Below are positions 42,601-51,450 of a stretch of DNA of 64,000 nt, one piece after another. The DNA lies in the NCBI RefSeq assembly GCF_900116855.1, contig NZ_UETD01000002.1, forward strand, positions 186,001-250,000, written 5' to 3'. A program made the translations under genes and the position numbers. The stretch is from Ruminococcus flavefaciens. Its GTDB lineage: Bacteria > Bacillota > Clostridia > Oscillospirales > Ruminococcaceae. Each line of letters opens with the position of its first letter. The first letter of the stretch is position 1. The notes below the pieces were generated by a model. That model did no database searches, was not told where the DNA came from, and saw only the letters and a list, made by a program, of their open reading frames with translations.

Positions 42601-44580
42601 TTAGCTTATATCTGCTAATTCAAGATAGTCGGCACCGTATTCGGATATATAGTCCTTACGCCCCTGAAGATCGTCTCCGAGAAGCATTTCGAATATCTCC
42701 GCTGACTCTGTGATATCATCAGCTGTCACCTTGATGAGACGGCGTGTATCGGGATTCATAGTCGTAAGGCTCATCATATCAGGCTCGTTCTCACCGAGAC
42801 CTTTCGAGCGCTGTATGGTATGCTTCTTGTCGCCTATCATTTCGAGAATACGCTGTTTTTCCTGCTCGGTATAGGCAAAATAGGTCTTTTCCTTGGTATT
42901 AATCTCAAACAGAGGAGACTCAGCGATATAAACGTATCCCTGCTCAATGAGAGTAGGAGTAAGCCTGTAAAGCATGGTCAGGATAAGTGTTCTTATCTGA
43001 AAGCCGTCTACGTCCGCATCGGTACAGATAACTATCTTGCTCCAGCGGAAATTGTTTATATCAAAGTTTGAAAGCTCCTTGTTGGCTTTGGTGGTGACTT
43101 CAACACCGCAGCCCAGTACCTTGATAAGGTCTGTGATTATCTCGCTCTTGAATATCTTTGTGTACTCAGCCTTCAGACAGTTGAGTATCTTACCGCGGAC
43201 AGGTATTATAGCCTGAAACTCAGCATTTCTCGCAAGCTTTACGGAACCGAGAGCCGAATCGCCCTCCACTATATATATCTCGCGGCGGGAAACGTCCTTG
43301 GTACGGCAGTCAACGAACTTCTCGACCATGTTCGCAAGGTCGATAGTTCCCGTCAGCTTCTTTTTGACATTGAGTCGTACCTTTTCTGCGTTCTCACGGC
43401 TGCGCTTGTTTATGAGTATCTGCTCGGCTATCTTCTGAGCCTCATCGGGATTTTCTATGAAGTAGACCTCCAGCTGGTGGCGGAGGAACTCCGTCATAGC
43501 CTCGCGGATAAACTTGTTTGTGATAGCCTTCTTGGTCTGGTTGGCGTAAGAGGTCTGTGTGGAGAATGACGAGGATACAAGTATAAGACACTCCTCAACA
43601 TCGGCATAGGTTATCTTGCTCTCGTTTTTCTGATAGCCGTTTATTGACTTTATATAGCTGTCTATCTGGGACTGGAAAGCTCGCTTTACTGCTTCGGCAG
43701 GTGAACCTCCGTGCTCAAGATAGCTGGAGTTGTGATAGTATTCCGTAAGCTTTGCCTTATTTGAAAATGTCAGTGCCACATCAAGCTTCACCTTGTACTC
43801 GGGCTTGTCCTCACGGTCCTTACCCTTTTTCTCGGCAGTCCAGTGCTGAATAGATGTTAGAGCGCCCTCACCTGCTATCTCCTGAACGTACTCGGTAATT
43901 CCCGACTCATAGAAAAACTCCTGCTCGTTAAAGCCGCCTGCTTCATTCTCGGAGCGGAACACAAAGAGGATATTGGGGTTTACTATTGCCTGACGCTTGA
44001 GTATATCGCAGAAAAACTCGTCGGAAACATCTATATCGGTAAATACCTCAAGGTCGGGGCGCCAGCGTGTTTTGGTGCCTGTCTGCTTCCTCTTGCAGGG
44101 CTCTTTTTTAAGTCCGCCTACGTTGTTGCCCTTTTCAAAGTGCAGGTCGTACTTGAAGCCGTCACGGATGACCTCAACGTCCATGAACTCAGATGAGAAC
44201 TGTGTGGAGCACAGACCAAGTCCGTTAAGACCAAGAGAGTACTCATAGGACTCCGCAGAGGTATCATATTTGCCGCCTGCATAGAGCTCACAGTAAACAA
44301 GCTCCCAGTTATAACGCTTTTCATTGTTATTGTAATCAACAGGACATCCGCGTCCGAAGTCCTCTACCTCGATCACATTATTTCTGAAATGAGTGATGAT
44401 GATCTTATTACCGTAACCCTCACGGGCTTCGTCTATGGAGTTTGAGATGACTTCAAAGATCGAATGCTCACAACCGTCAAGACCATCCGATCCGAATATA
44501 ACAGCAGGACGTTTGCGGACTCTGTCCGCGCCCTTCAGCATTGAGATACTGTCATTGCCGTAATCTTGTTTCTTAGCCAT
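42601..44580 (-). CDS. parE: Type II DNA topoisomerase subunit B (ParE/GyrB-like)
   Basis: The 659-aa ATPase subunit has the GHKL ATP-binding motifs (EVISNSIDEAREGYGNKI, VEDFGRGCPVD, LGLNGLGLCSTQFSS), a transducer domain with QTSYANQTKKAITN, and the TOPRIM region with EGDSALGSVKLARN, AIIPVRGKILN and CTDADVDGFQIRTL. The ATG at 44580 is preferred over the frame start at 44601. It heads the operon with the zinc-ribbon and ParC-like genes and has a good promoter. Confidence 0.9.
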   Translation of the reverse strand: MAKKQDYGNDSISMLKGADRVRKRPAVIFGSDGLDGCEHSIFEVISNSIDEAREGYGNKIIITHFRNNVIEVEDFGRGCPVDYNNNEKRYNWELVYCELYAGGKYDTSAESYEYSLGLNGLGLCSTQFSSEFMDVEVIRDGFKYDLHFEKGNNVGGLKKEPCKRKQTGTKTRWRPDLEVFTDIDVSDEFFCDILKRQAIVNPNILFVFRSENEAGGFNEQEFFYESGITEYVQEIAGEGALTSIQHWTAEKKGKDREDKPEYKVKLDVALTFSNKAKLTEYYHNSSYLEHGGSPAEAVKRAFQSQIDSYIKSINGYQKNESKITYADVEECLILVSSSFSTQTSYANQTKKAITNKFIREAMTEFLRHQLEVYFIENPDEAQKIAEQILINKRSRENAEKVRLNVKKKLTGTIDLANMVEKFVDCRTKDVSRREIYIVEGDSALGSVKLARNAEFQAIIPVRGKILNCLKAEYTKIFKSEIITDLIKVLGCGVEVTTKANKELSNFDINNFRWSKIVICTDADVDGFQIRTLILTMLYRLTPTLIEQGYVYIAESPLFEINTKEKTYFAYTEQEKQRILEMIGDKKHTIQRSKGLGENEPDMMSLTTMNPDTRRLIKVTADDITESAEIFEMLLGDDLQGRKDYISEYGADYLELADIS

Positions 44581-44621
44581 AATCCACTGCCTTTCAGTCA
44601 CGTTTTAATGCATACTTAATA

Positions 44622-44650
44622 ATTATATCACATCAGAAATATTTTTGCAA
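44622..44650 (-). promoter_or_regulatory. Promoter of the topoisomerase operon
   Basis: Minus-strand TTGCAA (44650-44645), 17-bp spacer, TATAAT (44627-44622), about 40 bp before the parE start. Confidence 0.65.
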
Positions 44651-44680
44651 GTCCGCGGCAAAAAAATCCCCTATATACGG

Positions 44681-44708
44681 AAAAAGCAGCCGTAAAAGCT
44701 GCTTTTTT
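44681..44708 (-). terminator. Terminator of copA
   Basis: On the minus strand AAAAAAGCAGC, loop TTTTACG, GCTGCTTTTT: a 9-bp or longer stem with a T-run, 2 nt after the copA stop. Confidence 0.85.
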
Positions 44709-44709
44709 C

Positions 44710-47214
44710 TTATTTTGTTCCGATATACTTATAGCCAGCATCGGTTATCGCTTTCTTTACCGCTTTTTCATCAAGTGTTCCTGACAGCGTGAGCTTTGCA
44801 GTCCCCTGTTCATGGTTTGTTACAGCCTCATCCACAAATGTCAGCTCCTCAAGCGCTTTCTTTACCCTTGCTTCACAGTGACCGCACATCATGCCTTTTA
44901 TTTTCAGCGTTGCTTCGCTTGTATCATTGCTTGATTCTGCGAGAACATTTTTCCGCTTCTTGTCGTTGCTGCTGTCATGCACCTTGAAGAAGTTGAGTCT
45001 AAGAGCATTCGATACTACAAAGAAGCTTGAAAGACTCATGGCTGCAGCACCGAACATGGGATTCATCTGCCAGCCAAAAAGCTTGTAGTAAACGCCTGCC
45101 GCCAGAGGTATTCCTATGATATTGTATATAAATGCCCAGAAAAGGTTCTGATGGATATTCCTCAGAGTTGCCCTGCTGAGACGAACTGCCGCAGGAACAT
45201 CGCTGAGGCGGCTTTTCATGAGTACTACATCTGCCGCATCTATGGCTACATCAGCTCCTGCACCGATAGCAATACCCATATCGGCAGCTGTAAGCGCAGG
45301 TGCGTCGTTAATGCCGTCACCGACCATGGCTACCTTGCCTTTCTTTTTAAGGCGGCGGATAACACTCTCCTTGCCGTCGGGAAGTACACCTGCTATGACC
45401 TCATCAACACCTGCCTGTGCTCCGATAGCTTTTGCAGTTCTCTCGTTATCACCTGTCAGCATTACAACATGAATGCCCATGTTCTGAAGCTCTCTGACTG
45501 CCTGAGGACTGTCGTCCTTTATTACATCCGCAACAGCTATTATTCCCATAAGACTTCCGTCCTTTGTGAAGAACAGCGGTGTCTTTCCCTGCTCTGACAG
45601 CTCCTCGGCAGATGACCTCATTTCCTCGGAGACCGTAGCCTGCTCACTTATAAAGGCAAGATTGCCGCCGGTTAATGTACTGCCGTCAGCTTTAGCTGTT
45701 AGACCGTTTCCGGCAACAGCTTTAAACTCACTCACTTCGTCGGCAGAGACGCCTTTTTCATCTCCGTATTTGAGAACAGCCTTTGCAAGAGGGTGCTCAC
45801 TCTTTTTTTCAAGTGCATACGCCAGTCGGAGCAGCTCATCCTCAGCCACACCCTCGGCTGTAATGATATCTGTGACCTCAGGCTGTCCCCTTGTTATGGT
45901 GCCTGTCTTGTCCAGTGCTACTATCTGTACCTTACCTGTCTCCTCAAGAGAAACGGCTGTCTTGAAAAGGAGACCGTTTTTAGCACCGACTCCGCTGCCG
46001 ACCATTATGGCAACAGGAGTTGCAAGTCCAAGCGCACACGGGCAGCTTATAACAAGTACAGAAATGGCTCTTGCCAGTGAATAGCCCACAGGTCTGCCGA
46101 CAAGCAGCCACACTATAAGTGTAACAAGAGCAATTCCAATTACAACAGGGACAAACACTCCCGAAACCTTATCCGCTATTTTGGCAATGGGCGCTTTTGT
46201 GGCAGCTGCATCACTTACCATCTTTATTATCTGGGAAAGTGTTGTATCCTCGCCTACTCTTGTGGCCTCACAGCGCAGATATCCCGATTGATTAATAGTA
46301 GCAGCTGAAACTCCATCCCCTGCCGACTTATCAACAGGAATACTTTCTCCCGTTAGGGCTGCTTCATTAACTGCACTCTCACCGTCTATGACAATTCCGT
46401 CTACAGGGATGCTCTCTCCGGGCCGTACTGCGAAAATGTCGCCTTTTTTCACTTGCTCAACAGGTACCTCTGTCTCCTCACCATCACGCACAAGGACAGC
46501 TGTCTTTGGAGCAAGCTTCATAAGTCCTTTGAGTGCATCTGTGGTCTTGCCCTTAGAACGTGCTTCCAGCATTTTTCCTACGGTGATCAGCGTAAGTATC
46601 ATCGCCGCAGACTCAAAGTAGAAGTTGTGCATATAATCCATCACAGCATCGGTATTGCCCTTCAGCTGAGCATCTGTCATGGCAAAGAGGGCAACTGTAC
46701 TGTAAACAAAAGAAGCTCCTGAGCCAAGTGCTACAAGAGTATCCATATTCGGAGAGCGGTGAATGATACCTTTAATGCCGTTGATGAAGAACTTCTGATT
46801 GATGACCATAACAATAGCTGCCAGCAGAAGCTGAGCAAGTCCCATCATGACATGGTTGCCCTCCATAAATGAAGGCAGAGGAAATCCGAACATCATATGT
46901 CCCATGGATATATACATAAGGAGCAGAAGAAAGCCCAGCGAAGCAATGAGCCTTTTCTTCATAAGAGGAGTCTCCGTATCTTTAAGTTCATCATCAGCAG
47001 GTGCAGCGGAAGGCGCTCCCTTTAAGGAAGCTCCGTAGCCTGCATTTTTTACCGCATTTATAATTTCCGAATCGGAAGCTGTCCCCTCTACGCCCATAGA
47101 GTTTGTGAGAAGGCTGACAGAGCATGACGATACACCGTCCAGTGAAGATACAGCCTTTTCTACCCTTGCGCTGCACGCTGCACAGCTCATGCCTGTGACG
47201 TTGAATTGTTTCAT
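44710..47214 (-). CDS. copA: Copper-translocating P-type ATPase
   Basis: The 834-aa P1B-ATPase exports Cu(I). It starts at 47214 with GGAGGTGG upstream. An N-terminal heavy-metal domain (GMSCAACSARVEKA, residues 7-20) is followed by the membrane core with the metal site CPC (391-393, in ISCPCALGLATP), the phosphorylated Asp in DKTGT (435) and the hinge MVGDGINDAPAL. A second heavy-metal domain is fused at the C-terminus (IKGMMCGHCEARVKKA), where a separate CopZ chaperone is usual. The fusion may replace CopZ, which is not seen here. The promoter overlaps a CopY-type operator. Confidence 0.95.
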   Translation of the reverse strand: MKQFNVTGMSCAACSARVEKAVSSLDGVSSCSVSLLTNSMGVEGTASDSEIINAVKNAGYGASLKGAPSAAPADDELKDTETPLMKKRLIASLGFLLLLMYISMGHMMFGFPLPSFMEGNHVMMGLAQLLLAAIVMVINQKFFINGIKGIIHRSPNMDTLVALGSGASFVYSTVALFAMTDAQLKGNTDAVMDYMHNFYFESAAMILTLITVGKMLEARSKGKTTDALKGLMKLAPKTAVLVRDGEETEVPVEQVKKGDIFAVRPGESIPVDGIVIDGESAVNEAALTGESIPVDKSAGDGVSAATINQSGYLRCEATRVGEDTTLSQIIKMVSDAAATKAPIAKIADKVSGVFVPVVIGIALVTLIVWLLVGRPVGYSLARAISVLVISCPCALGLATPVAIMVGSGVGAKNGLLFKTAVSLEETGKVQIVALDKTGTITRGQPEVTDIITAEGVAEDELLRLAYALEKKSEHPLAKAVLKYGDEKGVSADEVSEFKAVAGNGLTAKADGSTLTGGNLAFISEQATVSEEMRSSAEELSEQGKTPLFFTKDGSLMGIIAVADVIKDDSPQAVRELQNMGIHVVMLTGDNERTAKAIGAQAGVDEVIAGVLPDGKESVIRRLKKKGKVAMVGDGINDAPALTAADMGIAIGAGADVAIDAADVVLMKSRLSDVPAAVRLSRATLRNIHQNLFWAFIYNIIGIPLAAGVYYKLFGWQMNPMFGAAAMSLSSFFVVSNALRLNFFKVHDSSNDKKRKNVLAESSNDTSEATLKIKGMMCGHCEARVKKALEELTFVDEAVTNHEQGTAKLTLSGTLDEKAVKKAITDAGYKYIGTK

Positions 47215-47242
47215 CAAACCACCTCCGAATTTACTTGTTATT

Positions 47243-47271
47243 ATTATATCAAATTCACTGACAAGTGTCAA
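47243..47271 (-). promoter_or_regulatory. copA promoter
   Basis: Minus-strand TTGACA (47271-47266), 17-bp spacer, TATAAT (47248-47243), both consensus. Confidence 0.8.
47260..47269. promoter_or_regulatory. CopY-type operator (cop box) over the copA -35
   Basis: GACAAGTGTC matches the palindromic KACANNTGTM consensus bound by copper-responsive CopY/CopR repressors in lactic acid bacteria. It overlaps the -35, where a bound repressor would block polymerase. No copY gene is in the window. Confidence 0.55.
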
Positions 47272-47318
47272 TTAACCAAAGCTAACAAAAAGCGGACTAT
47301 GTCAGTCCGCTATAATTA

Positions 47319-47669
47319 TTATTTTACTGCTTCCTCATAGTCGCTTTCCTTAAAGCCAACAACTACTTTGCTGCCGTTTATGAGTATCGGACGCTTTACC
47401 AGCATACCGTCTGTGGCAAGAAGTCGGAGCTGCTCCTCCTCACTCATTTCGGGGAGCTTATTTTTCAGCTCCATGGATTTATAGAGCAATCCGCTGGTAT
47501 TGAAGAATTTCTTCAGAGGGAGTCCGCTCATTCCGTACCAACTTTTCAGCTCCTCATACGAGGGATTCTGCTCCTTGATATCTCTCAGATCATAGGAAAC
47601 ACCATTAGCGTCCAGCCACTTTTTCGCCTTCTGACAGGTAGTACATTTAGGATAGCATATAAAATTCAT
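47319..47669 (-). CDS. ArsC/Spx-family protein with CXXC
   Basis: The 116-aa protein has the redox motif CTTC (residues 9-12: NFICYPKCTTCQKAKKWLDANG) and the family core (MSGLPLKKFFNTSGLLYKSM; RLLATDGMLVKRPILINGSKVVVGF), where RPI is the usual cis-Pro region. It belongs to the Spx/ArsC family. The CXXC points to Spx-like redox sensing or to a reductase, which cannot be decided here. The start at 47669 has GGAGGAATAAT; the in-frame extension to 47687 is unlikely. Confidence 0.85.
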   Translation of the reverse strand: MNFICYPKCTTCQKAKKWLDANGVSYDLRDIKEQNPSYEELKSWYGMSGLPLKKFFNTSGLLYKSMELKNKLPEMSEEEQLRLLATDGMLVKRPILINGSKVVVGFKESDYEEAVK

Positions 47670-47780
47670 ATTATTCCTCCAACTCAAAAAAATTCTCAGA
47701 AATGTGTCACATTTCCTGTTTATGTATCGTTTATATATATGGTGAGCATGAGCGGCAGCAAATAACCGCCTACAACAAAT

Positions 47781-47809
47781 ATTATATCATATGATCATAT
47801 CAATAGCAA
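47781..47809 (-). promoter_or_regulatory. Promoter of the ArsC/Spx gene with a palindrome in the spacer
   Basis: Minus-strand TTGCTA (47809-47804), 17-bp spacer, TATAAT (47786-47781). The spacer holds the perfect 12-bp palindrome ATATGATCATAT (47789-47800), a possible operator. Confidence 0.5.
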
Positions 47810-47822
47810 GAGCGGCGGGCAT

Positions 47823-47850
47823 AAAAAAACAGTCGGCTGTGCGCCGACCG
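47823..47850 (-). terminator. Terminator of the cell-wall hydrolase gene
   Basis: On the minus strand CGGTCGGC, loop GCACA, GCCGACTG, then seven Ts, 7 nt after the stop. Confidence 0.85.
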
Positions 47851-47857
47851 TAATTTC

Positions 47858-48847
47858 TTATTTCACATAGAAGTGATTGTTTGTACCGTCACCCCAGAAA
47901 CCATTGTAACCCTGAGTAAAGGATTCAGGCTCTGTAAAGTAAAGTGTAACAGCGTCCTTGACGCTCTGAGTGACATATGAAGAATATGTGCCCAAATTTA
48001 CATATCCATTTGCTCCCGAGAACTGATACGGCTGAGTAAGTACGTCGTAGATCGTGTTCGGGAATCTAGGTGAATTTACTCTATTCATAATCACCTCTAC
48101 AACATATGCCTTGTCATATTCTCCTATCCAATAGCAGCCTGCTTCGTGTGCAACTGCATTACAGAGCATTATATACTCCTCATCGGATATCGGAAGTGAC
48201 CCGCTATCGGAAACTACTTCAACCTCTGTTACTACTTCCGGCTCCTCCGTTACTTCGACGTATGTGGTGGTCGGTTCGGGAGCAGCTGTAGTAGGCTCAG
48301 CTGTCGTTGTGATCTCTGCGGTAGTGGTGGTCGTTGTTGCAGCGGTAGTTGTTATCGTTGTAGTTGTAGCAGGCTTTGCAGCCGTGCTTGTTGCCTTTGG
48401 CGCAGTGGCTGTTACCTTAGCGACCTTTGCCGCTGTGGTTGCCGCCTGTGTAGAAGGCTGTGTTAATGCAGCCGGCGCGTGAGCCGGTGCTGGCACCGAT
48501 CTTGAAATCTGAGAAGCTGCTGTAGCGGCCTCGGTACTGTACTGGGAAGATGTGCCTTCCTGTGCGTACATTGAGTATTTGCTTGCAGCCGTTGTATTTT
48601 CGGCTGTATAAGATTTCTTGGTGGTTGTTCTTTTGTATGTAGTTGTTTTCTCGTTGTTAACTGCAAATGATGTACTTGCAGTTGCTGAAGTGTTTGTGCT
48701 GCTGACGACAGGATCGTCTGCATTTTCCTCAGTAACGAGATCAGCTGTACTTACGGTCGAAGATGTAAGATATGCAACTCCGAATCCTCCGCCCAGGACT
48801 GATGCAACTACTCCGCATGCTAATGCTGCGGCTCTGAGATTACCCAT
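47858..48847 (-). CDS. Secreted SleB-like cell-wall hydrolase with Thr-rich linker
   Basis: The 329-aa protein starts at 48847 (GGAAAGGA upstream) with a signal peptide or anchor (AAALACGVVASVLGGGFGVAYL). About residues 30-215 are Thr/Ala/Ser-rich low-complexity linker with TTTT runs, typical of exported Ruminococcus proteins. The C-terminal domain (about 222-329) is Hydrolase_2 (cell wall hydrolase, SleB-like): EEYIMLCNAVAHEAG with the catalytic Glu, VVEVIMNRVNSPRFPNTIYDVL and QPYQFSGA. It likely cleaves peptidoglycan during growth or division. It has its own promoter and terminator. Confidence 0.88.
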   Translation of the reverse strand: MGNLRAAALACGVVASVLGGGFGVAYLTSSTVSTADLVTEENADDPVVSSTNTSATASTSFAVNNEKTTTYKRTTTKKSYTAENTTAASKYSMYAQEGTSSQYSTEAATAASQISRSVPAPAHAPAALTQPSTQAATTAAKVAKVTATAPKATSTAAKPATTTTITTTAATTTTTTAEITTTAEPTTAAPEPTTTYVEVTEEPEVVTEVEVVSDSGSLPISDEEYIMLCNAVAHEAGCYWIGEYDKAYVVEVIMNRVNSPRFPNTIYDVLTQPYQFSGANGYVNLGTYSSYVTQSVKDAVTLYFTEPESFTQGYNGFWGDGTNNHFYVK

Positions 48848-48898
48848 CAACTCATCCTTTCCTGAAAAATCATTTTCAATTTTTTTCGGGCTGATGAT

Positions 48899-48927
48899 AT
48901 GATAACACATATCCTACGAAATATCAA
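48899..48927 (-). promoter_or_regulatory. Promoter of the cell-wall hydrolase gene
   Basis: Minus-strand TTGATA (48927-48922), 17-bp spacer, TATCAT (48904-48899). Confidence 0.6.
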
Positions 48928-49229
48928 TACTTTCAGGATTTTTTCCATTTTGTGGTTGCTTTTTTCCACAATAATTATATCCCCAAAGTAAATCTGCACA
49001 GTTTAAATAGATATTTTATGGATTAAATATGAACTCATAATTAATAATTAATCTTATTTATCATCTATTTGTTACAAATCGGTAACAATATCTTGCTGTC
49101 AGAGGGTATATCCTCTCATATTCAATCGCCTATTTAACGTCATTTTTTTCATTTTTCGACAGCTGAAATGCTGCATGAAAAGTAACTGAAATATTACATT
49201 GGCATATTGACAAAATATACAGACAGCTA
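48928..49229. other. AT-rich intergenic region with two dyads
   Basis: No gene is seen in this 300-bp divergent region. It holds a dyad TTGTTAC-N6-GTAACAA (49069-49088) and a smaller one AGAGG-N6-CCTCT (49101-49116). Neither touches a recognised promoter. Confidence 0.4.
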
Positions 49230-49258
49230 TTGCAAATGACTGCCTTTAATGATATAAT
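49230..49258 (+). promoter_or_regulatory. Promoter of the MoxR operon
   Basis: TTGCAA (49230-49235), 17-bp spacer, TATAAT (49253-49258), about 35 bp before the MoxR start. Confidence 0.65.
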
Positions 49259-49293
49259 AAATAGGTATAAACATATTTTACAGGAGAAATATT

Positions 49294-50247
49294 ATGAACA
49301 AGACGTATTATACAAACCAGATCAATTCTGTTATTGCCGAGGTCAAGAAAGCTGTCATCGGCAAGGACGCTATCATTATCAAGGCTTTGCTTGCTATGCT
49401 GTGTAAAGGTCATATCCTTATCGAGGATATCCCCGGTGTTGGTAAGACCACCCTTGCTCTCGCCTTTTCCAAGGCGCTGTCCCTCGAACACAACCGTATG
49501 CAGTTCACTCCCGATGTACTGCCCTCTGATGTAACCGGTTTTTCCGTATACAACAAGAGCAACGGCAAGTTCGAGTTTCGACCCGGTGTTGCTTTCTGTA
49601 ACCTGTTCCTCGCTGACGAAATAAACCGTACCTCCAGCAAGACACAGTCCGCTCTCCTTGAGCTGATGGAGGAAAAGAGCATCACTGTTGACGGAAATAC
49701 ATATAAGCTGCCTGAGCCCTACACCGTTATTGCCACCCAGAACCCCATCGGTTCTGCAGGTACACATAACCTCCCCGATTCGCAGCTTGACCGTTTCATG
49801 ATAAAGCTCAGCATGGGCTATCCCGATTTTGACGGTGAAGTTTCCATTCTGAAAGCAAAGCATAAGAACAATCCCCTTGAAAAGGTCCAGCCTGTTGCAG
49901 ACGCTTCATTTATCACCGAGCTTCAGGAGTACATCTCAAACATCTACGTTGATGACAGAATATATGAGTACATAGTTTCCCTTTCGGCAGCTACCCGTAA
50001 CCATCCTATGCTCAAGCTGGGAGTCAGCCCCAGAGGTACTCTCGCTCTTATGCAGCTTTCAAAGGGTATCGCTGTTGCTATGGGCAGAGATTACGTTATC
50101 CCCGAGGATATATCCTATATTTGCAGCGATGTTTTCGAGCACAGGATAATGCTCAACTCAAAGGCAAAGCTCTCGGAAACAAGTGCTTCCGATATCATCA
50201 CAGAGATTCTGAAAACAGTTCCCGTTCCCGGGATAAGCGAAAAGTAA
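49294..50247 (+). CDS. MoxR-family AAA+ ATPase
   Basis: The 317-aa ATPase has Walker A EDIPGVGKTTLA (about residues 46-57), Walker B LFLADEINRTSSKTQSALLELMEE, sensor 1 ATQNPIGSAGTHNLPDSQLDRFM and the lid domain SPRGTLALMQLSKGIAVAMGRDYVIPEDI. MoxR proteins act as chaperones that mature or activate partner complexes, usually with the DUF58 protein encoded next. First gene of a four-gene operon. Confidence 0.94.
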   Translation: MNKTYYTNQINSVIAEVKKAVIGKDAIIIKALLAMLCKGHILIEDIPGVGKTTLALAFSKALSLEHNRMQFTPDVLPSDVTGFSVYNKSNGKFEFRPGVAFCNLFLADEINRTSSKTQSALLELMEEKSITVDGNTYKLPEPYTVIATQNPIGSAGTHNLPDSQLDRFMIKLSMGYPDFDGEVSILKAKHKNNPLEKVQPVADASFITELQEYISNIYVDDRIYEYIVSLSAATRNHPMLKLGVSPRGTLALMQLSKGIAVAMGRDYVIPEDISYICSDVFEHRIMLNSKAKLSETSASDIITEILKTVPVPGISEK

Positions 50248-50256
50248 GGCGGAATT

Positions 50257-51450
50257 ATGATCCTTACAAAAATACTGTTTATTATACTTATAATAGTATG
50301 TATCTGCTTCTATGTTCTCTATGTGTGGGACTTTGCTCTGATACTTCTCATCGTTATCGCTGCTCTGCCTGTTATTATGTTCATCACCACATATATAACC
50401 AAGAGGCTCATAACCGTGGAATTTGCAGTAAAGGACAAAAATGTTTCAAAGAACAAGGACTTCCCTGTTCAGCTCGTTGTCACTAACAGAAGCATCTTCC
50501 CCATCGGTAAAGCAGAAGCACATATTGAATATTATAATGTGTTCAGCGATCAGACATCTGCTTTTGATCTGTATCTGCCTGTTCAGCCGAGAAATTCCCA
50601 GCGTATTACTTTCCAGCTCAGTTCAAAGTTCTGCGGAGTCATCAAGATTCGCTCTGCTCGCCTGAATATTTACGATCCGCTGAGACTTTTCAGGTTCAGA
50701 ACAGCAAAGAATATCTGTACCGATATCGCTGTTATGCCCGAAGGTCACGAGATCGGCGGTATCGTCCATTATACCGACCGCGTAAACGAGGAAAGCGACG
50801 TTTTCTCCGAATACAAGCCCGGCGACGATCCTTCTGAGGTTTTCGACCTCAGAGAATATAATCAGGGAGACAAGCTCAATCGCATACACTGGAAGCTGAG
50901 TTCCAAAAAAGACGACTTTATTGTAAAGGATTACAGTCTTCCCATAGATGTTCCCTGCTCCGTTTTTCTTGATATGAAATGCTATCAGAACAGCGAGCTT
51001 ACACTTCCTGTTTTTGATACGCTTATCGAGACTATGATCTCGCTCTCTCAGTTCCTTCTCGAAAACGAGAGAGGTCATTCCGTTATATTCTTCAATTCAT
51101 CGCTGAACAGGTTCGTCGAGCACACTGTACTGGACAGCTCCGACCTTAACACTGTTATAAATGAGATAATATCATCTGTAAGAGACGATCTCTTCTGTCA
51201 GTCTCCAGATGTTTACTTTATGGAAAATCCAACACTTTCTTATGCCTCATTTACTATCATTACCTCATCGAAGGATCAAAAGGTCCTTGAACATATCGAT
51301 GAGAACATAGAAGCCGATTTCAAGAATGCGCTTCTGATCGTAAATTCAGCTGATGATCTTTCCGATAAACTGGCAGGCTATCAGGCTCTCAGCATCATCC
51401 CCGTTGCAGTCGGCAAGATATCCGCTTCAATAAAGGACATAGATATATAA
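50257..51450 (+). CDS. DUF58-domain membrane protein
   Basis: The 397-aa protein has two N-terminal membrane helices (residues 4-45) and a DUF58 domain with the signature EYKPGDDPSEVFDLREYNQGDKLNRIHWKLSSKKDDFIVKDY (about 188-229, split here by family spacing), followed by a von Willebrand A-like fold. DUF58 proteins pair with MoxR ATPases and transglutaminase-like proteins in envelope-linked operons, exactly the order here. Confidence 0.9.
   Translation: MILTKILFIILIIVCICFYVLYVWDFALILLIVIAALPVIMFITTYITKRLITVEFAVKDKNVSKNKDFPVQLVVTNRSIFPIGKAEAHIEYYNVFSDQTSAFDLYLPVQPRNSQRITFQLSSKFCGVIKIRSARLNIYDPLRLFRFRTAKNICTDIAVMPEGHEIGGIVHYTDRVNEESDVFSEYKPGDDPSEVFDLREYNQGDKLNRIHWKLSSKKDDFIVKDYSLPIDVPCSVFLDMKCYQNSELTLPVFDTLIETMISLSQFLLENERGHSVIFFNSSLNRFVEHTVLDSSDLNTVINEIISSVRDDLFCQSPDVYFMENPTLSYASFTIITSSKDQKVLEHIDENIEADFKNALLIVNSADDLSDKLAGYQALSIIPVAVGKISASIKDIDI

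Noticed and set aside
48264..48482. 72-aa plus-strand frame of Val/Ala repeats
   Set aside because: It is the antisense of the Thr-rich linker in the cell-wall hydrolase gene; low complexity alone keeps it open.
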